This document shows positions 35,974 to 46,941 of a stretch of 64,000 bases of DNA, piece by piece. The notes under the pieces are model-generated. The model was not told the DNA's origin, did not search any database, and worked only from the letters and a program-made list of their open reading frames with translations. The translations under genes and the position numbers were made by a program. Within the stretch, counting starts at the first letter, position 1, and the number at the start of each line of letters is the position of its first letter. Source of the DNA: Sulfurospirillum sp. (GTDB lineage Bacteria > Campylobacterota > Campylobacteria > Campylobacterales > Sulfurospirillaceae); NCBI GenBank assembly GCA_016744795.1, contig JADGDR010000005.1, positions 1 through 64,000 of the forward strand, read 5' to 3'.

Positions 35974-37565
35974 TGATTAAAAAAAGTATAAATTTAAAGA
36001 TTGCTTTTACTCTTATTCCCGTTTTACTTGTAAGTTTCATAATTTTGCAATTTGTTATAGTTAATGAATTTCAAAAATCTTCTATTAAACAGAGTGAAAG
36101 AAGTCTAAATACATTTAGTCAGTCAGTATTTCAAACGCTTAGAACTGCTATGAACCTTGGTGACCCAGCTATAATAAAAAAATCTCTAGAAGATGCTGCT
36201 GCAATGGATGGTATAACAGAATTAAAAATACATAAGTCGCAATCAGTTATAGATACATTTGGTATGAATGCAAAACCTAGTAATGAAGAACTCATAATAA
36301 ATTTGCTTAAAAATCCTAAGATAAAAACTATCACTTCTGATGATTCTAAAGGACATAGGTTAAGACTTCTTAGACCTTTAATTGCAACTAAAGATTGTTT
36401 GATGTGTCATGCTACAAATAAAGAGAAAGATGTTTTAGGTGTTATGGATATGACTTACTCTTTTGAGAAAATTGATAATAGTATTGAACAAAGTAGTTAT
36501 AAATTTTTTATGATTTTTATGATTTCATTAGTTTTTACAGCTATGATTGTTATGTTAGTACTTAAAAAGGTTGTTGGCGACCCCATTAAAACCCTCAAAG
36601 ATAGAGTCGAAGACCTTGCTCATGGTGAAGGTGATTTAACTTCTAGAGTAGTTGTAACAAGCGAGGATGAGATAGGTGAAGTTGGTGAGTTTATAAATAA
36701 ATTTATAGAGAAGATTCAATCTTTAATAATCTCTTCAAAAAATTTAGGACATGGTGTAAAAACAACAGATGATAGATTAAATTTAAATGTTGGAAATATA
36801 GCACAGAGTGCAGAAGTACAGATTAAAAGTGTAAATGAGACTTTTAACATTATGCAAGATGTAAAATCCAATCTTGATATAACAGAAGAGTTAGCTATTA
36901 ATACTGCTGAAGACAATATGGCTGCGTATGAGATATTAGAAAATATGAGTAATTCTCTTAACAATGTAGTAGAAAAGATTTTAGTATCTAGTCAGAACGA
37001 AGAAGAGATGGCAGGACAGATACATTCTGTAGTTACTCAAACAGAACAGATAAAAGGTGTTCTAGAGATGATAAAAGATATAGCAGATCAAACTAATCTT
37101 TTAGCACTCAATGCTGCTATTGAAGCTGCTCGTGCTGGTGAGCATGGACGTGGTTTTGCTGTTGTTGCTGATGAAGTGAGAAAACTTGCAGAACGTACTC
37201 AAAAATCACTAGCAGAAATAGATGCAACGATTAATGTTATAGTCCAAGGTGTTACTCAGTTAAGTAGTTCTATGGAGATAAATGCAACTGCTATGAAAGA
37301 TGTATCAAGTAGTGCTGAAGGTGTAAGAGATGAGGCTGAAAAGACCAAAGAAAAAACAGCAGAATCAATAGAGATTTCAAAAGAAGCTTCAAAAAAAGTT
37401 GTTGAGATTTCGCATTTGACAAAGAGCATGATGGAACAAATGAACAAAACCATTAGCACATCAAGTGATAATGAAAAGATATCAAAAGAGTTAGCACAAA
37501 TTTCACAAGAGATGACGAATATCGCTCTAGATTTAGATGCTACCCTTTCAACTTTTAAAGTGTAG
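35973..37565 (+). CDS. Methyl-accepting chemotaxis protein with c-type haem sensor domain
   Basis: 530 residues. Membrane helix (about 8-27), periplasmic sensor (about 30-170) containing [19 protein letters not shown], a CxxCH c-haem site typical of DUF3365/Tll0287-like domains; second helix (about 175-196); HAMP (about 200-250); and a signalling domain with the tip motif [20 protein letters not shown]. It probably senses redox state, oxygen or nitrogen oxides and signals to CheA. The gene overlaps the STAS-like gene by 1 bp and its 3' end overlaps the convergent ABC-F gene by 11 bp. It needs the periplasmic cytochrome c maturation that the nrf region provides. Confidence 0.93.
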   Translation: MIKKSINLKIAFTLIPVLLVSFIILQFVIVNEFQKSSIKQSERSLNTFSQSVFQTLRTAMNLGDPAIIKKSLEDAAAMDGITELKIHKSQSVIDTFGMNAKPSNEELIINLLKNPKIKTITSDDSKGHRLRLLRPLIATKDCLMCHATNKEKDVLGVMDMTYSFEKIDNSIEQSSYKFFMIFMISLVFTAMIVMLVLKKVVGDPIKTLKDRVEDLAHGEGDLTSRVVVTSEDEIGEVGEFINKFIEKIQSLIISSKNLGHGVKTTDDRLNLNVGNIAQSAEVQIKSVNETFNIMQDVKSNLDITEELAINTAEDNMAAYEILENMSNSLNNVVEKILVSSQNEEEMAGQIHSVVTQTEQIKGVLEMIKDIADQTNLLALNAAIEAARAGEHGRGFAVVADEVRKLAERTQKSLAEIDATINVIVQGVTQLSSSMEINATAMKDVSSSAEGVRDEAEKTKEKTAESIEISKEASKKVVEISHLTKSMMEQMNKTISTSSDNEKISKELAQISQEMTNIALDLDATLSTFKV

Positions 37566-39489
37566 AGATAAGCTCAACTTTCTCTTCTAATTCAAGAAAC
37601 TTTTCTATAAGAGGCTCTAACGAAGCCTCTTTATCCTCCAAGTTCTTACTTAGTTCAGATAATCCTATTTTTTGATAGCATGTTGGGTCTTGTAGGCACT
37701 TTTGAAGTTCTTCTATTTCAAATTCAAGTTTTTCTATTAACAGCGGTAAATCTTCATAATCTTTCTTTTCTTTATAACTAAGTTTTATAGTTCTATTTGT
37801 AGTTACCTTTGGTTTTAGTTTTTCTTCTTTACATGTAAAGGAATCAAGCTCTTTTAACTCTTTTTCAATACTTAAGTAATCACTATAACTTTGATAACTC
37901 TCTTCTATCTTGCCTTGACCTTTGAAAATATATAATTTTTTTGCAATCTTATCTACAAAGTATCTATCATGGCTTACAAAAACAACTGCTCCTTGGAAGC
38001 TTTGTATATATTCTTCAAGTATATTTATAGTCGGTATATCCAAGTCATTTGTTGGTTCATCTAATATTAGACAATCCATATCTTTTGTAAACAATAAAGC
38101 AAGGGCAACTCTGTTTTTTTCTCCACCACTAAGAAATTTTATTTTTTTGTTTAGATATTCTTTGGGAAAGAGAAAGTTTTTAAGATATCCAAATACATGC
38201 ATATTACTCCCACGAACATCAACTCTATCTCCTCCATTTGGACAAAAAATTTCTGTAATATTTTTGTTTTCATCTAGTGAAGTTCTTTGTTGATCAAAAT
38301 AGCCTATCTTAAATTTACCTTTTTTAAAAGAGCCACTATCTACACTTAACTCTTCAAGAAATATTTTTAGTAAAGTTGATTTACCTGCACCATTTTTACC
38401 AACTATTGCAATTCTATCGTTTTGTAGAACTCTTCCTGAAAATGATCTAATTAATTCTTTATTTCCAAGTTTCTTATGTATATCATACATTTCAAAGAGC
38501 ATTTTTTGTCTATTTATTGATTTGTCTTGATTAAAGTTTTTTTGTTCACGTTCTAGTTCAAGTTTCATTTTATGAATTAATGATGGATTTTTTTTTGCAT
38601 TTTCACGCAGTTCAAAGACTCTTTGTTTTCTGCCTTCATTTCTTTTAAGCCGAGCTTTCACTCCACGTCTAAGCCATGCCTCTTCACTTTTGAGATGTTT
38701 TAATAGTGTATCATGAGTTTTTGATAAGCTTAACATAAGAGCTTCTTTTGAACTCAAGTAGTTTTCATATCCACCTTGAAATGTTCTTAATTTACACTCA
38801 TCTATTTCCACAGTTTTAGTGGCAATACGGTCTATAAAATATCTATCGTGAGAGATAAATACAAGAGTAAACTTTTCTTTTAAGAGCATATCTTCAAGAA
38901 ACTCAACCATATAAACATCAAGATGGTTTGTAGGTTCGTCTAGCAGTAAAATATCAGGTTTTTTTAGTATTAAACCAGCTAAGGTTACTCTTCTTTGTTC
39001 TCCACCACTAAGCATGGTTACGGGGCGATTTTCATACTCTTTGAGTTGAAATTGCTGTAAAACTCTTTGGATTTTATCATCAAGATTCCAAGCATTGTGT
39101 ATATCTAAATAGTTTGTTAATTGTTCTTGTTTTTTTAAAAGTTCAATGTTTTCAAAGTCATTTTCTAGTTTTAATAGTAAAGTTTCATACTCTAATTTTG
39201 CATTTTTAAGTTCACTTAACTCTTCTTCTATAGCTTCTTTTACACTTATATTGGCTTCAAATGTAGGTGTCTGGTTTAACATCTCTACTTTGACACTTTT
39301 TTGTATTATGCGTCTGCCATCCTCAAAATCTAGTGTTCCATTTATGATTTTCATTAGTGTTGATTTTCCACCGCCATTTTTACCGATGATACAAATTCTA
39401 TCACCTTTTTCTACGAAAAAGTCAATTTTTTCTAATATTTGTTGTGATTCATATGCTTTGCTTATTTCCAGTATGTCTAAAAGTGCCAA
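37555..39489 (-). CDS. uup: ABC-F ATPase, Uup-like
   Basis: 644 residues with two ABC nucleotide-binding domains and no membrane segments. Walker A motifs GKNGGGKST and GKNGAGKST; signature motifs LSGGEQRR and LSGGEKNR; Walker [14 protein letters not shown] and [12 protein letters not shown]. The charged interdomain linker (about 240-320) and C-terminal coiled coil (about 540-644) fit the Uup branch, associated with ribosome function and DNA-transposon excision in E. coli. Its 3' end overlaps the chemoreceptor gene by 11 bp. Confidence 0.92.
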   Translation of the reverse strand: MALLDILEISKAYESQQILEKIDFFVEKGDRICIIGKNGGGKSTLMKIINGTLDFEDGRRIIQKSVKVEMLNQTPTFEANISVKEAIEEELSELKNAKLEYETLLLKLENDFENIELLKKQEQLTNYLDIHNAWNLDDKIQRVLQQFQLKEYENRPVTMLSGGEQRRVTLAGLILKKPDILLLDEPTNHLDVYMVEFLEDMLLKEKFTLVFISHDRYFIDRIATKTVEIDECKLRTFQGGYENYLSSKEALMLSLSKTHDTLLKHLKSEEAWLRRGVKARLKRNEGRKQRVFELRENAKKNPSLIHKMKLELEREQKNFNQDKSINRQKMLFEMYDIHKKLGNKELIRSFSGRVLQNDRIAIVGKNGAGKSTLLKIFLEELSVDSGSFKKGKFKIGYFDQQRTSLDENKNITEIFCPNGGDRVDVRGSNMHVFGYLKNFLFPKEYLNKKIKFLSGGEKNRVALALLFTKDMDCLILDEPTNDLDIPTINILEEYIQSFQGAVVFVSHDRYFVDKIAKKLYIFKGQGKIEESYQSYSDYLSIEKELKELDSFTCKEEKLKPKVTTNRTIKLSYKEKKDYEDLPLLIEKLEFEIEELQKCLQDPTCYQKIGLSELSKNLEDKEASLEPLIEKFLELEEKVELISTL

Positions 39490-39542
39490 AATATCTCCAT
39501 AATTATGTAAATTAGGTAGAATTTTAACAAAAGTTAGCTAGA

Positions 39543-40832
39543 ATGCAGGTTATGAAAAATCAAAAAAACATAGAAGAGTTAAAAAAAGAGTTAGAATATA
39601 CAAGAGAAAAGCTTATGGAGCAGTTTTATGTTGACTATCTTAGTTCTCTTCCAAACTTATATAAGCTTCGCAGTGATCTTGAACAAAATGATAATTTTAC
39701 ACTTATAGTGCTAAATATTGATAATTTTAAGATTTTAAATGATTTTTATGGTTTTATTGTAGGAGATTTTATTCTTGAATCAGTTGCTTCAAAATTGAAA
39801 TCTTTTTTTCAAGATGTTCCAGTTTATCGTGTTGCAAGTGATGAGTTTGCAATAGTTTTAGATAAAAGTTTGAATTTTTATGATTTAAAAAGTTATCTTG
39901 ATGAGTTATCAAAGCAGCTTTCACATCTTGAATTCCTTTATGCACATACTGAAATATTTGTTGATGCAACATTAGCTAGTTGTTCAAGTACGAATAATGA
40001 AAATATATTTTCTAAAGTTAATATGGCTTTAAAATATGCAAAAGAAGAGGGTTTGAAGTTTTGGATTTATGAAGATTCTATGCAAACAGGTGATGAGTAC
40101 GAAAATAACATAAAATTTGCTATTAAGATAAGAAAAGCATTAAACAATGGAGGTTTAACTCCATATTTTCAACCAATTATAGATAATAATACAGGAAAAA
40201 TTGTAAGATATGAAGCACTTTCTAGACTTGTAGATGAAAAAGGTATAGTTCATTCACCAAATACGTTTATACCAGCTGCAAAAAAGATTAAGGTATATGA
40301 TAGAGTGACAAAAGAGGTTATAGATAAAACTTTTGAAACTTTTGAAGATACTACTTTAGAGTTCAGTATAAATCTATCTTTTGAAGACATTATTAATCCT
40401 GAAATTTATAAATTTATAATAGATAAGTTAAAAATTTCTCAAATTGGTCCTAGGGTTACATTTGAGCTTTTAGAATCTGAAAAAGTAAAAGACTTCAAAA
40501 AAGTTGTTCGCTTTTTTAAAGAGATAAAAAGGTTTGGTGTAAAAGTAGCCATAGATGATTTTGGAAGTGGTTTTTCTAATTTTTCTTATATGACAAAACT
40601 TAGTCCAGATTTTATAAAGATAGATGGAAGCCTTATTCACGACTTAGATACAAATAAAAATGCACAAATTGTGGTTGAAACCATAGTAGATTTTGCTAAA
40701 AAGCTAGGTATTAAAACTGTAGCTGAATACGTTCACTCAAGTACTGTATTATCAGCAGTAACAAATATGGGCATAGATTATTCACAAGGTTTTTACATAG
40801 ATAAACCACAACCTCAGATAAATCTGGTATAA
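39543..40832 (+). CDS. Cytoplasmic c-di-GMP phosphodiesterase (degenerate GGDEF, intact EAL)
   Basis: 429 residues without membrane helices: a short N-terminal coiled coil (about 5-25), a GGDEF domain whose active site is ASDEF (degenerate, so no cyclase activity expected) and an EAL domain (about 190-425) with all key residues: YEALSR, FSINLS, FELLE, IDDFGSG, KIDGS, VAEYV. A c-di-GMP phosphodiesterase is predicted, perhaps regulated by GTP at the dead GGDEF. Start ATG 39543 or 39552; neither has a strong ribosome site. Confidence 0.9.
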   Translation: MQVMKNQKNIEELKKELEYTREKLMEQFYVDYLSSLPNLYKLRSDLEQNDNFTLIVLNIDNFKILNDFYGFIVGDFILESVASKLKSFFQDVPVYRVASDEFAIVLDKSLNFYDLKSYLDELSKQLSHLEFLYAHTEIFVDATLASCSSTNNENIFSKVNMALKYAKEEGLKFWIYEDSMQTGDEYENNIKFAIKIRKALNNGGLTPYFQPIIDNNTGKIVRYEALSRLVDEKGIVHSPNTFIPAAKKIKVYDRVTKEVIDKTFETFEDTTLEFSINLSFEDIINPEIYKFIIDKLKISQIGPRVTFELLESEKVKDFKKVVRFFKEIKRFGVKVAIDDFGSGFSNFSYMTKLSPDFIKIDGSLIHDLDTNKNAQIVVETIVDFAKKLGIKTVAEYVHSSTVLSAVTNMGIDYSQGFYIDKPQPQINLV

Positions 40833-40860
40833 TTCGCATAAAAAAATAGGATAGATTTAT

Positions 40861-42063
40861 ATGTTTGAAATTATGTTAATTGTATACACTTTATATACTA
40901 TTGTAAAAATATATATAAGTGTGATGGAAGCGAAGTTTGTAGCTAGTAAAAAAGACGGAAAAGCGATAATTTTAAGCGAAAAAAACTTTAAAGAAGCTGG
41001 TGAATATAAAATAGAAACAAGTAAAATTTCTATTGTTAGTTCTTTATATGACTTATTGATATTTTTTGCATGGATTGGTTTTGGTTTCAAAACACTAGAT
41101 AGTTTGGTTGGTTTTGATAATAGTATGCTTTATACTGTTGTTTATATAGTTGCTTTTTCTGCTATAAATTTTGTATTAGGGCTTCCTTTTTCCTTGTATC
41201 AGACTTTTAATTTAGACAAAAGATACGGCTTTTCTACTATTGATGTTAAAACATATATTATAGACCAAATTAAAGGTATAGGTATGTTTTTAGTCTTTGG
41301 TTCACTCATGATTTGGTTATTAGCTTTTATTATTGAGAGTTTTGAAAGCTGGTGGATATATGGCTTTAGTGCTATTTTTATTGTTATACTTTTTATCAAT
41401 ATGGTCTACCCAACGCTTATAGCCCCTATTTTTAACAAATTTTCTCCATTAGATGATGAAGAGTTACAAAGTGCCATAGAAAATCTTTTAAGCAAAGCAG
41501 GCTTAAAGAGTAGTGGGGTTTATAAAATTGATGCTAGTAAAAGAGATAAGAGGTTAAACGCATATTTTGGCGGACTAGGGAAGTCTAAGAGAGTAGTACT
41601 CTTTGATACTTTGGTAAAAAAGCTCGAAACAAAAGAGTTATTGGCTGTCTTAGGGCATGAGCTTGGACATTTTAAACATGGTGATATAGTTAAAAATATT
41701 GCAGCAAGTGCTTTAATGCTTTTTATTATGTTTGCTTTTTTTGGCAATATTCCAGCAGAAATATTTGAGGGGATTGGCATGAGCAAAAGTCCTCATATGG
41801 TTCTTATACTGTTTTTACTACTATCTCCAGTTTTATCATTTTTAATGATGCCTATTTTTGGACTTTTGAGTCGTCATAATGAGTATGCAGCAGATGAGTA
41901 CGGAAGCGAGTGTGAAAGTAAAGAAGCACTTGCAAGTGCATTGATGAAACTTGCAGATGAGAACAAAAGTTTTCCACTATCGCATCCTTTGACAGTTGCT
42001 TTTTACCACACTCATCCAGCTCTTACTGAAAGACTTGAAAAGTTAGGTGTTAATGTTAGTTAA
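40861..42063 (+). CDS. M48-family membrane zinc metalloprotease (Ste24/HtpX-like)
   Basis: 400 residues with several membrane helices and the zinc motif HELGH (LAVLGHELGHFKHGD, about residue 262) plus a distal glutamate region (NEYAADEYG). The longer form with SLYQTFNLDKRYGFS and the terminal FYHTHPALTERLEKL matches the Ste24/CAAX-protease-like branch of M48 rather than short HtpX. The likely role is membrane-protein quality control; there is no evidence for CAAX processing in bacteria. Its 3' end overlaps prmC by 11 bp. Confidence 0.92.
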   Translation: MFEIMLIVYTLYTIVKIYISVMEAKFVASKKDGKAIILSEKNFKEAGEYKIETSKISIVSSLYDLLIFFAWIGFGFKTLDSLVGFDNSMLYTVVYIVAFSAINFVLGLPFSLYQTFNLDKRYGFSTIDVKTYIIDQIKGIGMFLVFGSLMIWLLAFIIESFESWWIYGFSAIFIVILFINMVYPTLIAPIFNKFSPLDDEELQSAIENLLSKAGLKSSGVYKIDASKRDKRLNAYFGGLGKSKRVVLFDTLVKKLETKELLAVLGHELGHFKHGDIVKNIAASALMLFIMFAFFGNIPAEIFEGIGMSKSPHMVLILFLLLSPVLSFLMMPIFGLLSRHNEYAADEYGSECESKEALASALMKLADENKSFPLSHPLTVAFYHTHPALTERLEKLGVNVS

Positions 42064-42862
42064 AGATGCTTTAGTTGAAGCCACTAAACGTATAAAAGGC
42101 ATAAGTGCTATACCAAACAAAGAGGCTAGAATTCTTTTAGCCTCATATCTTCATAAAGACCAAATTTGGATTATAACTCATGATAATGAGCCTTTAGAAG
42201 AAGAGGGTTACTTTGAACTTATAAAGAGACGAGTAAATAATGAACCAATAGAATATATTACCAATAGTGCAAGTTTTTATGGTGAAAATTTTTATGTAGA
42301 TAGCAATGCCCTAATTCCAAGACCAGAAACGGAAATACTTATTGACTTGGTAGTTTCTACATGTAAGGGCATAAAAAGACCTCGTATAGTTGAGATTGGA
42401 ACAGGAAGTGGTGTTATCTCTATTATGCTTTCACTCCTAATTCCTGATGCAATTATTACAGCTATAGACATAAGTAAAGAAGCTTTATATGTAGCAAAGA
42501 AAAATGCTGAAAAACATGATGTACATATAGAGTTTATTCATAGTGATTTGTGTGAAAACTTTCATGAAAACAACTTTGATATGTTAGTATCAAATCCTCC
42601 TTATATTGCAAATAAAGAGTCTTTACATGTAGGACTTTCTTATGAGCCAAATCTTGCATTATATGGTGGCAATGTAGGTGATGAGATACTTCGCAAAATT
42701 ATAGATATATATGAAGAGAAGAGTGTTAAATATTTAGCATGTGAGATGGGATATGACCAAAAAGATAAGATATCTAATTACCTAAAGAATTCTGATATAA
42801 AAGTTGATTTTTACAAGGATTTAGCTGGTCTTGATAGAGGTTTTATAATAGGAAGAAGTTAA
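42053..42862 (+). CDS. prmC: Release factor glutamine N5-methyltransferase PrmC
   Basis: About 269 residues. An N-terminal helical domain, then a SAM-dependent methyltransferase fold with IPRPETEILIDL, VEIGTGSGVISIML (SAM loop), AIDISKEAL and the catalytic NPPY (SNPPYIAN). It methylates the Gln of the GGQ motif in RF1/RF2. I prefer ATG 42053 (AGG 6 bp upstream) over the GTG at 42047. It overlaps the protease gene and converges on ftsZ, separated by a terminator. Confidence 0.96.
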   Translation: MLVKDALVEATKRIKGISAIPNKEARILLASYLHKDQIWIITHDNEPLEEEGYFELIKRRVNNEPIEYITNSASFYGENFYVDSNALIPRPETEILIDLVVSTCKGIKRPRIVEIGTGSGVISIMLSLLIPDAIITAIDISKEALYVAKKNAEKHDVHIEFIHSDLCENFHENNFDMLVSNPPYIANKESLHVGLSYEPNLALYGGNVGDEILRKIIDIYEEKSVKYLACEMGYDQKDKISNYLKNSDIKVDFYKDLAGLDRGFIIGRS

Positions 42863-42874
42863 ACTTCTTCCTAT
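42848..42874. terminator. Bidirectional terminator between prmC and ftsZ
   Basis: A perfect 11-bp stem (ATAGGAAGAAG/CTTCTTCCTAT) with a 5-base loop includes the prmC stop codon. It lies 20 bp from the ftsZ stop on the other strand, so it can serve both genes. Confidence 0.75.
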
Positions 42875-42894
42875 TGAGAGATTGTAAAGTAGTT

Positions 42895-44025
42895 TTAGTC
42901 CATTTGGTGACGGATATATGTTGGGATATCAAGATAATCTTCTTGTCCCTCATAACCACCACTTACTTTTTTAAGACGAGTTATGCGTTCTTTTTTAACA
43001 GCCTCTTGAGACTCATTTAAAAGTTTTAACTCTTTTGTTTTTTCTATTTTATTTTCAAAACCAGTTGCAACAATAGTAACTTTTACACTATCATCAGCCA
43101 TGGTATCATCTGTTGTAGTACCAAAGATTACATCAGCATCTTCATCTGCACTGTCATAAACAACAGCCATTGCTTCACTTATCTCAGAGAGTGGACAAGT
43201 TGATGGGATATGGAAGTGAATAAGAACTCCTAAAGCACCATTTATAGACATATTATCTAGTAGTGGTGATTCTATTGCACTTTTTACAGCTTCACTAGCA
43301 GCTCCTTCGCCACTACTCTCTCCAACACCCATAAGTGCCATACCTCTATGACTCATTACTGTCTTAACATCAGCAAAGTCAACGTTTATATCACTTTGAC
43401 CTGAGGATAGTACAACTTGACTCATACCACTAACAGCACGACTAAGTACATCATCTACTATTTTAAAACTATCTTTTATTCCTAAACCACGATCAACAAT
43501 AGAAAGAAGTTTATCATTTGGAATAACCACTATAGAGTCACTCTCTTTTTTAAGCTCATTTAGACCTGCTTCTGCAAGTTTCATTCTTTTGCGACCCTCA
43601 AACATAAAAGGTTTTGTTACAACTGAAACAGTTAAGGCACCTATTTCTTTTGCAGCCTGAGCAATAACAGGAGCAGCACCAGTTCCAGTTCCACCACCAA
43701 GTCCACTTGCTACATAGACTATATCAGCACCTTCAAGTGAACTTTTTATCTCTTCATAACTTTCTAGTGCAGACTCTTTACCAACTTCAGGTTGCATTCC
43801 TGCACCAAGACCTTTAGTCTTTTTTTCTCCGAGCTGCAGTTTTGTAGAGGCTTTTGAATGGTCTAATGCTTGAGCGTCAGTGTTAGCGACTATTAAGTCT
43901 ATACCACTTACGCCTTGCGTTATCATATGGTTAACCATATTTCCACCACCACCACCTACACCGATGACTTTTATTTTTGCCCCATAAATATTTTTTGCCT
44001 CTTCTATAGTAAAACCACTCATCAT
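42895..44025 (-). CDS. ftsZ: Cell division GTPase FtsZ
   Basis: 376 residues. The tubulin signature GGGTGTG is at about residues 109-115, with IKVIGVGGGGGNMVNHM at the N-terminus and the T7-loop region NVDFADVKTVM. The C-terminal peptide DIPTYIRHQMD is the site that binds FtsA and other partners. It polymerises into the Z ring at mid-cell. It is downstream of ftsA with an 87-bp gap. The start may be the first or second Met. Confidence 0.99.
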   Translation of the reverse strand: MMSGFTIEEAKNIYGAKIKVIGVGGGGGNMVNHMITQGVSGIDLIVANTDAQALDHSKASTKLQLGEKKTKGLGAGMQPEVGKESALESYEEIKSSLEGADIVYVASGLGGGTGTGAAPVIAQAAKEIGALTVSVVTKPFMFEGRKRMKLAEAGLNELKKESDSIVVIPNDKLLSIVDRGLGIKDSFKIVDDVLSRAVSGMSQVVLSSGQSDINVDFADVKTVMSHRGMALMGVGESSGEGAASEAVKSAIESPLLDNMSINGALGVLIHFHIPSTCPLSEISEAMAVVYDSADEDADVIFGTTTDDTMADDSVKVTIVATGFENKIEKTKELKLLNESQEAVKKERITRLKKVSGGYEGQEDYLDIPTYIRHQMD

Positions 44026-44112
44026 CTCTCCTGGCTATTTTAATTTCTTTTTTATATTGAACAAGTTCAATATAAATTTATTTCTCTAAAGCTTTACCTA
44101 TTGGTCATAACT

Positions 44113-45480
44113 TTAAAACAGTTGTGTCATACGATTCCAAACTCTATTTAAAAAACCGTTTTCATTTTTATTTTCTTTTATTTCTGCTATGTTTGCTAGT
44201 TTATCTCTAGCACTTTTTATTCCACTGTTGTCATTTGAAAGTGTGTCAGTATCTTCACCATTTAATACATTTTGAACATTTTTACTTGGTGATATTGCTT
44301 CATCTTTATATCTTAATTTTTTATTTGAGTCAATTTCATATGGTGTAAAGTACCCGGCACCATAAAGAACAAGTCCAATGGCAGTTGAGTATCCTGGGTC
44401 TCTTAGTGTTTCAAAAAGTCCATCCATCTCTTTTGGTTTTGCAACTCTTATAGGCATATTGTCAAATATAGCAGATGCTAACTCTCTAATACCCTCTAGT
44501 TTTGTCATGCCACCAGTAAGAACTACTCCAGCTCCAAGTTGGTCTTTATATCCACTATCTTCAAGTGATTTAGCTAGTATCATTAAAGTCTCTTCTACAC
44601 GAACGTAAATAACGTTTGATACAATATCTAGAGATACTTCATGAGTTGAGCCATCATCTCCTATAACAGGCAGTTCTATAAGGTCACTAGAATTTCCATG
44701 AAGTGAACCATAATTTATCTTGATATTCTCAGCAGCTCCTAGAGGAGTGTGAAGTGCAGTTGAAAGGTCATTTGTTATATTTAGTGAACCAACACCCAAA
44801 AAGTCGTTAAATCGGACTGCACTATTTGTATGAACAACAAGGTTACATGTAGCTCCACCAACGTCTATAACTCCAACTCCAAGTTCTTTTTCATCTTCAT
44901 TCAACACAGCTATACTTGAGGCATAACCACCTAGTACTATGTTGTCTATTTCAACACCAGCTGATTTAACAGCTTTTTCAAGATTACTTAATGATGATTT
45001 TTGTGCTGTAATGATGTGTGTTTGGACTTCTAATCTTGCACCATTCATTCCTAGTGGATCATCTATAAATTCTTGATCATCCACTTTGAAGTTATATGGT
45101 AGTATATGAAGTTTTTCGTATTCATTTGGTATATTTGCATTGTGATCTGCCATTTGCATAGCTCGGTTTATTTCTCGTATGCCAATGTCACGATTAGGGA
45201 TATTTACAACACCACTACTATTTACACTTTTTGTGTATGCTCCAGAGATAGAAACAACAACTTTTTCATATTGTGTACCTGCTACTCTTTTTGCATCATT
45301 TAAAGCATTTTTAATAGATTTTGAAGCTAATTCAATGTTTGTAATGATTCCCTTTTTAAGCCCTTGTGACTTTGCGATACCAGCACCAAGAATTTTTATA
45401 TCATCATCATCATTTTTTTCAGCGATGATGGCACAAATCTTACTTGAACCAATGTCGATACCTAAAATCTTAGTACTCAA
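44113..45480 (-). CDS. ftsA: Cell division protein FtsA
   Basis: 455 residues, actin-like ATPase that tethers FtsZ to the membrane. GIDIGSSKICAIIAE (phosphate 1), GVGVIDVGGATCNLVV (phosphate 2) and GVVLTGGMTKLEGIREL (adenosine motif) are visible. The C-terminal FLNRVWNRMTQLF is the amphipathic membrane-targeting helix. It abuts the PpiD-like gene (1 bp apart) and precedes ftsZ. Confidence 0.98.
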   Translation of the reverse strand: MSTKILGIDIGSSKICAIIAEKNDDDDIKILGAGIAKSQGLKKGIITNIELASKSIKNALNDAKRVAGTQYEKVVVSISGAYTKSVNSSGVVNIPNRDIGIREINRAMQMADHNANIPNEYEKLHILPYNFKVDDQEFIDDPLGMNGARLEVQTHIITAQKSSLSNLEKAVKSAGVEIDNIVLGGYASSIAVLNEDEKELGVGVIDVGGATCNLVVHTNSAVRFNDFLGVGSLNITNDLSTALHTPLGAAENIKINYGSLHGNSSDLIELPVIGDDGSTHEVSLDIVSNVIYVRVEETLMILAKSLEDSGYKDQLGAGVVLTGGMTKLEGIRELASAIFDNMPIRVAKPKEMDGLFETLRDPGYSTAIGLVLYGAGYFTPYEIDSNKKLRYKDEAISPSKNVQNVLNGEDTDTLSNDNSGIKSARDKLANIAEIKENKNENGFLNRVWNRMTQLF

Positions 45481-46941
45481 TTAGTTTCCTTTATAGTATT
45501 GTTCTATGTCGTATCTTTTCTTTAGATTAACTATTAAGTTTTGACTAATCTCTGCTTGTTTCATCTGAGATATATTGTCATTTACTAGAGAAGTATACTT
45601 TTTTACTTTATTGTTATTAAGCAAGTTTTGTTCCAATATTTGGTATAGAATCGCCTTGTTACCGATAACTTTGAAGTTTCTTGCTTTATTGTTATCAAAA
45701 ACAAAGTTTATAAACTCTAAACTTTCTGCTTCACTAAGGCCGTTTATCTTTTTTGCATTATCTCTACTAACAAAGCCTATATCAGCTCCCTTAAATATGC
45801 CTAGTCTAGCTTGAGCTTTCTTTTTTAAAGCACTATTCTTCTTTTCAATTTGCAATTGAGCCAAAATTTCAGGTTTCGCATCTACGTAAGGTTTTGGCAC
45901 AGGATTGTTTATACTTTTTAGTTGTACAACTATATATCCTTCTTTTGTTTTAATAGGTTTAAGAACTTCTCCAATTTTTACGTTTTTTAGTTTAGCAATA
46001 GGAAAAGATGTATCACTAATTTTTACGTTTTTAGTTCCTGTAGCATTCATTTGAGATTTTTTGAATAGTAGATATGTTTCTAAGGCTTCTCTTTTTGAAA
46101 GTTTAAGACGATAATCTCTTTCAACGTCAACTCTTGCTTTATCTAAACTTAAAATTTTGCCTTTATTAGACTTATAATCATGTCTTCTATCTTGATAAAA
46201 AGTTTTTAATTTCTTTTCATCTATATCTTTAGTGGAAAGTCCTATAGCGATAGTATTTAAATCATAACTTTTTTGCGTTAGGTATTTAGTTTTATGTTCA
46301 TCCCAATATTTTTTAATTTCATTTTCTTTTACAACTGATTCATCTTTATCAAGATAAATTACGTCAATAGATAGTCTATCTTTCATAAACATTGAAGAAA
46401 CAAATATCTCTTTTTCAGCTGGAGTTGGTTTTAATTTTAAGATGCTTTGTACTTTTGAAAGTAAGATTTGTTTTTTTAGTCCTTTTTCATAATCTTTTGC
46501 TTTGAGTTTTGATTGTTTTATAACTCTGTAATAAGTCTCTTTATCAAAAACACCATTTTTTTGAAAAGCGGAATCTTTTGATAATGCATTTTTGACTTCT
46601 GCATCAGTTGCACGTAAGCCAATCTCATCTGCATAAGCTAAAATAAGAGTTTCATTGATTACATTTTGTATAACCATCTTCTCTAAACCCATTTTGTCAG
46701 CTTTTTCTTGAGTAAGCCCTCCACCTAACATGTTATTATAAAAATTATAGTAGTTAGCATATGCTAATTGATACTCTTGAACTGTTATTTTTCGCTCACC
46801 TACTTTTGCTATTGCTGAAGCACGATCGGAATTAAAATCATAAGCTCCCCAACCAACAAAACCCGCACCAACAAACGCTATTACGCTTATCCATATTGTT
46901 ACAACTAAGTATTTTTTGTGACGTTGCATCCAAGTGATCAT
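45481..46941 (-). CDS. ppiD: PpiD/SurA-like membrane-anchored periplasmic chaperone
   Basis: 486 residues with one N-terminal membrane helix (about 12-32) preceded by basic residues, then a SurA_N-type helical chaperone region (VGERKITVQEYQLAYANYY, YADEIGLRATDAEVK) and a later rotamase-like segment (about 340-375, KIGEVLKPIKTKEGYIVVQL). The parvulin domain looks reduced, so chaperone activity may dominate. It assists folding of exported proteins at the outer face of the inner membrane. First gene of the ppiD-ftsA-ftsZ operon. Confidence 0.88.
   Translation of the reverse strand: MITWMQRHKKYLVVTIWISVIAFVGAGFVGWGAYDFNSDRASAIAKVGERKITVQEYQLAYANYYNFYNNMLGGGLTQEKADKMGLEKMVIQNVINETLILAYADEIGLRATDAEVKNALSKDSAFQKNGVFDKETYYRVIKQSKLKAKDYEKGLKKQILLSKVQSILKLKPTPAEKEIFVSSMFMKDRLSIDVIYLDKDESVVKENEIKKYWDEHKTKYLTQKSYDLNTIAIGLSTKDIDEKKLKTFYQDRRHDYKSNKGKILSLDKARVDVERDYRLKLSKREALETYLLFKKSQMNATGTKNVKISDTSFPIAKLKNVKIGEVLKPIKTKEGYIVVQLKSINNPVPKPYVDAKPEILAQLQIEKKNSALKKKAQARLGIFKGADIGFVSRDNAKKINGLSEAESLEFINFVFDNNKARNFKVIGNKAILYQILEQNLLNNNKVKKYTSLVNDNISQMKQAEISQNLIVNLKKRYDIEQYYKGN

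Noticed and set aside
37922-38293. 123-codon plus-strand ORF
   Set aside because: Shadow of the ABC-F gene, opposite its well-defined Walker and signature motifs.
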